From: Ferrovum sp.
Lineage (GTDB): Bacteria > Pseudomonadota > Gammaproteobacteria > Burkholderiales > Ferrovaceae
DNA length: 18,626 nucleotides
NCBI GenBank assembly: GCA_027450105.1
Contig: DAIDKJ010000007.1
Span: 1-18,626, forward strand
Reading direction: 5' to 3'
Shown: piece after piece, positions 16,166 through 18,626 of the stretch
Layout: every line of letters begins with the position of its first letter
Numbering within the stretch: position 1 is the stretch's first letter
Made by a program: the position numbers and the translations under genes
Notes under the pieces: model-generated
Database searches by the model: none
The model's input: the letters and a program-made list of their open reading frames with translations, nothing else
Told to the model about the DNA's origin: nothing

Positions 16166-16959
16166 ACGTTGACCTCCGCGGTTCGGTGCCACAGAAAGCT
16201 GGCAATATGCTCTCCGGTCAAGGAGGCCTCGCCCGCCGATGAACTGGCCTCCGGTCCGGTGGCACGCCCCAGAATATTCAGCAGACATCCACAGTCGGCA
16301 CTGACCACGTGCTGTGCGCCCGCCTTGCGGATTTCTTGCACTTTGTCGTTGGCAATGGCTCCGGAAATGTCAGGATGACGCAGGGAAAACAATCCGCCAA
16401 ACCCACAGCACTCCTCCTCATGCCCGTGCTTTACAACCTGCACGTGCTCCAGAGCACCAAGTAAAGTGTGACCCGTGACATGGACATCCATTTCGCGGCG
16501 TGCCGAACAAGAGGTATGCAAGGCTACCGTGGTAGGACCAGCCCGATCAGGGCGGGAAAAGCCCACTACCTGCACCAGAAATTCCGTGAATTCAAAAATG
16601 CGCTCTGCCAGCGCCTGTGCTTGAGACAGGCGGGGCGCATCGTGCGCAAAGAGCGTGGGATAGTGCTGGCGCATCATCCCGGCGCAAGAACCTGACAGCA
16701 CGACGATGGGCCACGGTTGGGGAAACAGGTCGAACTGGCGCAAAGCCACCGCTCGAGCCTCCTCGGGAAAACCACTGGTGTAGGCTGGTTGGCCACAGCA
16801 CGCTTGCTGCATGGGAAAATGCACCCGGATCCCTTCCCGTTCCAGCAAGCGAATGGCATCCAAACCTGCTGCAGGAACAAATTGATCCACCAGACACGTG
16901 CCAAACAGGTAGACATCCGCGGGTTTTGCAGGATATTCGCGCTGCTTATGATCGTTCAT
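16162..16959 (-). CDS. lutA: LutA/LldE, CCG-domain subunit of the L-lactate oxidation complex
   Basis: 265 aa, two CCG (cysteine-rich) domains. Domain 1 has C22, C54-C55-G and C92 (SGSCAGMM). Domain 2 has C151 (HTSCSARR), C184-C185-G (ECCGFGG) and C223/C225 (SADCGC). These ligands hold iron-sulfur centres in the HdrB/GlcF-like fold. First gene of the lutA-lutC-lutB-lldP operon. The ATG at 16959 is chosen over a GTG at 16971 because GGAGG precedes the ATG by five bases and would lie inside the coding frame otherwise. The promoter at 17012-17040 with two operator-like sites lies about 50-80 bp upstream. A cysteine-free relative of this protein is encoded at 8783. Confidence 0.93.
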   Translation of the reverse strand: MNDHKQREYPAKPADVYLFGTCLVDQFVPAAGLDAIRLLEREGIRVHFPMQQACCGQPAYTSGFPEEARAVALRQFDLFPQPWPIVVLSGSCAGMMRQHYPTLFAHDAPRLSQAQALAERIFEFTEFLVQVVGFSRPDRAGPTTVALHTSCSARREMDVHVTGHTLLGALEHVQVVKHGHEEECCGFGGLFSLRHPDISGAIANDKVQEIRKAGAQHVVSADCGCLLNILGRATGPEASSSAGEASLTGEHIASFLWHRTAEVNV

Positions 16960-16988
16960 GCTCTCCTCCACTTTTTTAATTGGTATAG

Positions 16989-16999
16989 TGGTCCAGCCA
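16989..16999. promoter_or_regulatory. Candidate operator, lutA proximal site
   Basis: TGGTCCAGCCA matches TGGT-N3-ACCA at 7 of 8 bases and lies just downstream of the expected lutA start point. It is the end of a 22-bp element (16978-16999) that also occurs at the por promoter. Flanking bases add an outer inverted repeat AATTGG / CCAATT. Confidence 0.45.
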
Positions 17000-17011
17000 A
17001 TTTATTCGGAC

Positions 17012-17040
17012 AATATAATGGCGAAACCATTGTTTGTCAA
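17012..17040 (-). promoter_or_regulatory. Sigma-70 promoter of the lutACB-lldP operon
   Basis: Read on the minus strand: TTGACA (17040-17035, perfect), 17-bp spacer, TATATT (17017-17012, one mismatch). Start near 17005, about 45 nt before the lutA ATG. One operator-like site lies in the spacer and another just after the start point, a layout suited to tight repression. Confidence 0.75.
17019..17029. promoter_or_regulatory. Candidate operator in the lutA promoter spacer
   Basis: TGGCGAAACCA matches TGGT-N3-ACCA at 7 of 8 bases and extends to AATGG-CGAAA-CCATT. It lies between the -35 and -10 boxes of the lutA promoter. Its centre is 30 bp (about three helical turns) from that of the site at 16989-16999. 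Confidence 0.45.
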
Positions 17041-17043
17041 TAG

Positions 17044-17060
17044 TTCGTAACGCATACGAA
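17044..17060. promoter_or_regulatory. 17-bp palindrome of unknown regulator
   Basis: TTCGTA-ACGCA-TACGAA is a perfect 6-bp inverted repeat with a 5-bp centre, immediately upstream of the lutA -35 box. It does not match the TGGT-N3-ACCA class, so a second regulator may act here, for example an activator of lutA. Confidence 0.4.
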
Positions 17061-17084
17061 ACAATATTTGAATCGGATGTTAAT

Positions 17085-17097
17085 CTGGTCATACCAG
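17085..17097. promoter_or_regulatory. Perfect LldR/FadR-type operator candidate, distal site
   Basis: CTGGT-CAT-ACCAG is a perfect inverted repeat fitting TGGT-N3-ACCA at all defined bases. Its centre is 67 bp from the site in the lutA promoter spacer and about 245 bp upstream of the sigma-54 promoter of the MFS gene. It could cooperate with the proximal sites by looping. Confidence 0.55.
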
Positions 17098-17331
17098 TAA
17101 AACCACATCGATCAGCTCACCCCTGAAGCAGCGCAGAAGAAAAGTATCTTCCGGTTCTGCTGCCCCCCCGCAGAACAAACCCGGAGCCCAGCGACGTCAA
17201 TTCGCACTGTTTTAGCGCATCGATCTTCAAACAGGGTGCATCAGCGTGCCAAATTTTTTAAAACTGAGTACATGCTTTCATTATGACACTGAAATAACAA
17301 GATGTTATGCCGTTAATTGGATTGTTTTTAA
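17098..17331. other. Upstream region of the MFS gene with two inverted repeats
   Basis: No gene is seen. GTTCTGC (17154-17160) and GCAGAAC (17170-17176) form a perfect 7-bp stem around a loop containing seven C. ATAACA-AGA-TGTTAT (17294-17308) is a perfect 15-bp palindrome about 35 bp before the -24 element. The latter, or another site here, may bind the enhancer protein needed by sigma-54. Confidence 0.4.
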
Positions 17332-17348
17332 TTGGCATGATGATTGCT
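17332..17348 (+). promoter_or_regulatory. Sigma-54 (-24/-12) promoter of the MFS transporter
   Basis: TTGGCATG-ATGA-TTGCT fits the RpoN consensus YTGGCACG-N4-TTGCW with one mismatch (C to T). The invariant GG (17334-17335) and GC (17346-17347) are spaced exactly as required. Start near 17359, about 100 nt before the MFS ATG. No comparably good sigma-70 promoter was found closer to the gene. Confidence 0.6.
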
Positions 17349-17460
17349 TGAAATTATTGCATCAAGCAGGCCATCCAGCGCTTGACCTGCAAAGACATGC
17401 GCTGGCAAAACCAGATCGTCACAACCAGGAAATCTTTCCAATTCGTAACAGGAGCATATC

Positions 17461-18626
17461 ATGAGTACTTTGGTACAGATCCGATCGACCCCCCTGTCCA
17501 AATCGGGCACCCTGATCCCGGAACGTTGGGTCCAGCTATTGCTGGGCATGCTCTGCATGATGTCCATCTCCAGTCCACAATATGTATGGTCGCTCATGAC
17601 CAAACCCTTGATGGCGCAAATCGGGGCCAGCCTGCCCGAATTGCAAATCACCTTTTCCCTCTTGATCGTCCTGCAAACATTTTTTTCTCCCTTTCAAGGT
17701 TTTTTTGTGGACCGACTGGGGCCACGGATCATGCTTTCCGCAGGGGCTGCGCTCACTGGGCTGAGTTGGATTCTAGCCGCCCAGGCGCACACGCTCACAG
17801 CGCTCTGCTTGAGCTACGGATTGCTGGGCGGTTTGGGGACCGGGATCATCTATGTAGGGGTAGTGGGTTTGGTGGTGCGCTGGTTTCCTGCCCAACGCGG
17901 CCTGGCTGTGGGCCTGGTGGCGGCAGGTTATGGGTTTGGAGCCATCGTGACCACTTTTCCCATTGCAGCCCACCTGGCTCACTATGGGGTCACGCATACC
18001 CTCACCTTGTTTGGGGGGCTCATGGGTGCTGTGGGATTGCTGGCCGCGCAATTTGTTAAACGCGCTCCGCCAAGCGTTGCCACCACCCTGCCCAGCATTT
18101 CATCCCCCCGGGACAGGTCTGACAAACGTATCGACTTTGCGCCCCAAATGATGGTGAAGCAACCCGTTTTCTGGCTCATGTTCCTGATGATGGCCATGAT
18201 GTCTACCTCGGGCTTGATGGTCATCTCGCAAATGGGAGCCTTTGCCCACGATTTTGGCATTGCCGACTTGCCGGTGTGGGGTCTGGCCGCACTCCCTTTG
18301 GCCCTCACCATCGATCGCTTCACCAATGGTCTGACGCGTCCGTTCTTTGGCCATCTCTCAGACCGTCTGGGGCGCGAAAACACCATGGCCATCGCCTTCG
18401 GCCTGGAAGCCATCGCCATGAGTGGCTGGTTACTCCTACACCATGATCCCCTTCTGTTTGTTTTGCTTTCTGGTTTGGTGTTTTTTGGATGGGGAGAAAT
18501 TTTCTCCCTGTTTCCCGCCACCTTGACGGATACTTTCGGTGAACGCCATGCCACCACGAATTATGGATTGCTGTATATGTCTCAAGGGGTGGGGTCGGTT
18601 TTGGGAGGGCCATTGGCCGCCCTGTT
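17461..18626 (+). CDS. OFA-family MFS transporter (oxalate/formate antiporter-like), 3' end outside window
   Basis: 388 codons visible, running off the right edge; a 12-helix MFS protein of about 400-430 residues is expected, so little is missing. The frame begins MSTLVQIRSTPL after AGGAG (17450-17454). The N-terminal segment RWVQLLLGMLCMMSISSPQYVWSL is typical of the oxalate/formate antiporter (OFA) family. MFS loop signatures are GFFVDRLGPR between helices 2 and 3 and GHLSDRLGREN between helices 8 and 9; the TM5 region has VRWFPAQRGLAVGLVAAGYGFGA. Family members move small mono- and dicarboxylates; E. coli YhjX is pyruvate-induced and some relatives are annotated as lactate transporters. 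Given the neighbours, lactate or pyruvate is more likely than oxalate, and no oxalate-degradation genes are visible. A sigma-54 promoter suggests control separate from the lut operon. Confidence 0.88.
   Translation, partial: MSTLVQIRSTPLSKSGTLIPERWVQLLLGMLCMMSISSPQYVWSLMTKPLMAQIGASLPELQITFSLLIVLQTFFSPFQGFFVDRLGPRIMLSAGAALTGLSWILAAQAHTLTALCLSYGLLGGLGTGIIYVGVVGLVVRWFPAQRGLAVGLVAAGYGFGAIVTTFPIAAHLAHYGVTHTLTLFGGLMGAVGLLAAQFVKRAPPSVATTLPSISSPRDRSDKRIDFAPQMMVKQPVFWLMFLMMAMMSTSGLMVISQMGAFAHDFGIADLPVWGLAALPLALTIDRFTNGLTRPFFGHLSDRLGRENTMAIAFGLEAIAMSGWLLLHHDPLLFVLLSGLVFFGWGEIFSLFPATLTDTFGERHATTNYGLLYMSQGVGSVLGGPLAAL

Noticed and set aside
17154..17176. 7-bp hairpin with a C-rich loop as a terminator
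   Set aside because: No T-tract on either strand and no gene ends nearby.
1..18626. Mobile elements, tRNA or rRNA genes, CRISPR arrays
   Set aside because: No transposase or integrase frames, no tRNA-like cloverleaf noticed, and no regularly spaced repeats were seen; the island shows no clear boundary repeats within the window.

Overview
The window reads as a chromosomal segment of a Gram-negative proteobacterium, most likely a betaproteobacterium. The best pointer is the general porin at 1486-2829, whose mature start (DVSLYGILDVGV) and C-terminal Phe are typical of beta-proteobacterial trimeric porins. Species cannot be told from this sequence. Almost everything between 1.2 kb and the right edge looks like one lactate-utilisation island: uptake, oxidation of D- and L-lactate to pyruvate, oxidation of pyruvate to acetyl-CoA, and a dedicated GntR/FadR-type regulator.

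Layout. (1) 3-722: 3' part of a BioC-like methyltransferase, cut by the left edge. (2) 723-1485: long non-coding stretch with a 16-bp tandem repeat, a 15-bp palindrome, two hairpins ending in a T-rich tract, and then a clear sigma-70 promoter with an operator-like site and a leader of about 245 nt. (3) 1486-2829: porin, followed by a hairpin terminator. (4) 3021-3788 (+): GntR/FadR-family regulator (LldR-like), convergent across a strong hairpin with (5) 8338-3842 (-): a four-gene operon porG-porA-porB-porD-like for a pyruvate:ferredoxin oxidoreductase whose last subunit fuses a GltD-type NAD(P)H/FAD module to a PorD-type ferredoxin. (6) 8783-12225 (+): a short LutA-like protein that has lost its cysteine ligands, then a 927-aa FAD/Fe-S D-lactate dehydrogenase (Dld-II type). 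(7) 16959-12388 (-): operon lutA-lutC-lutB-lldP (L-lactate oxidation complex and lactate permease). (8) 17461-end (+): OFA-family MFS transporter, cut by the right edge, with a well-matched sigma-54 (-24/-12) promoter.

How they fit. LldP and the OFA transporter would import lactate or a related monocarboxylate, and the porin may let it cross the outer membrane. Dld handles D-lactate and LutABC L-lactate. The Por complex takes the resulting pyruvate to acetyl-CoA, with electrons probably passed to NAD(P) through the GltD-like subunit. Sites of the form TGGT-N3-ACCA, as expected for a FadR-type GntR protein, sit at or just after good sigma-70 promoters in front of the porin, the por operon, the LutA-like/dld pair and the lut-lldP operon. 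This supports one regulon, although the regulator-site link is inferred. The most unusual items are the cysteine-free LutA paralogue with its own strong regulated promoter, the inclusion of the porin in the regulon, and the mixed sigma-70/sigma-54 control of the lut/OFA intergenic region.
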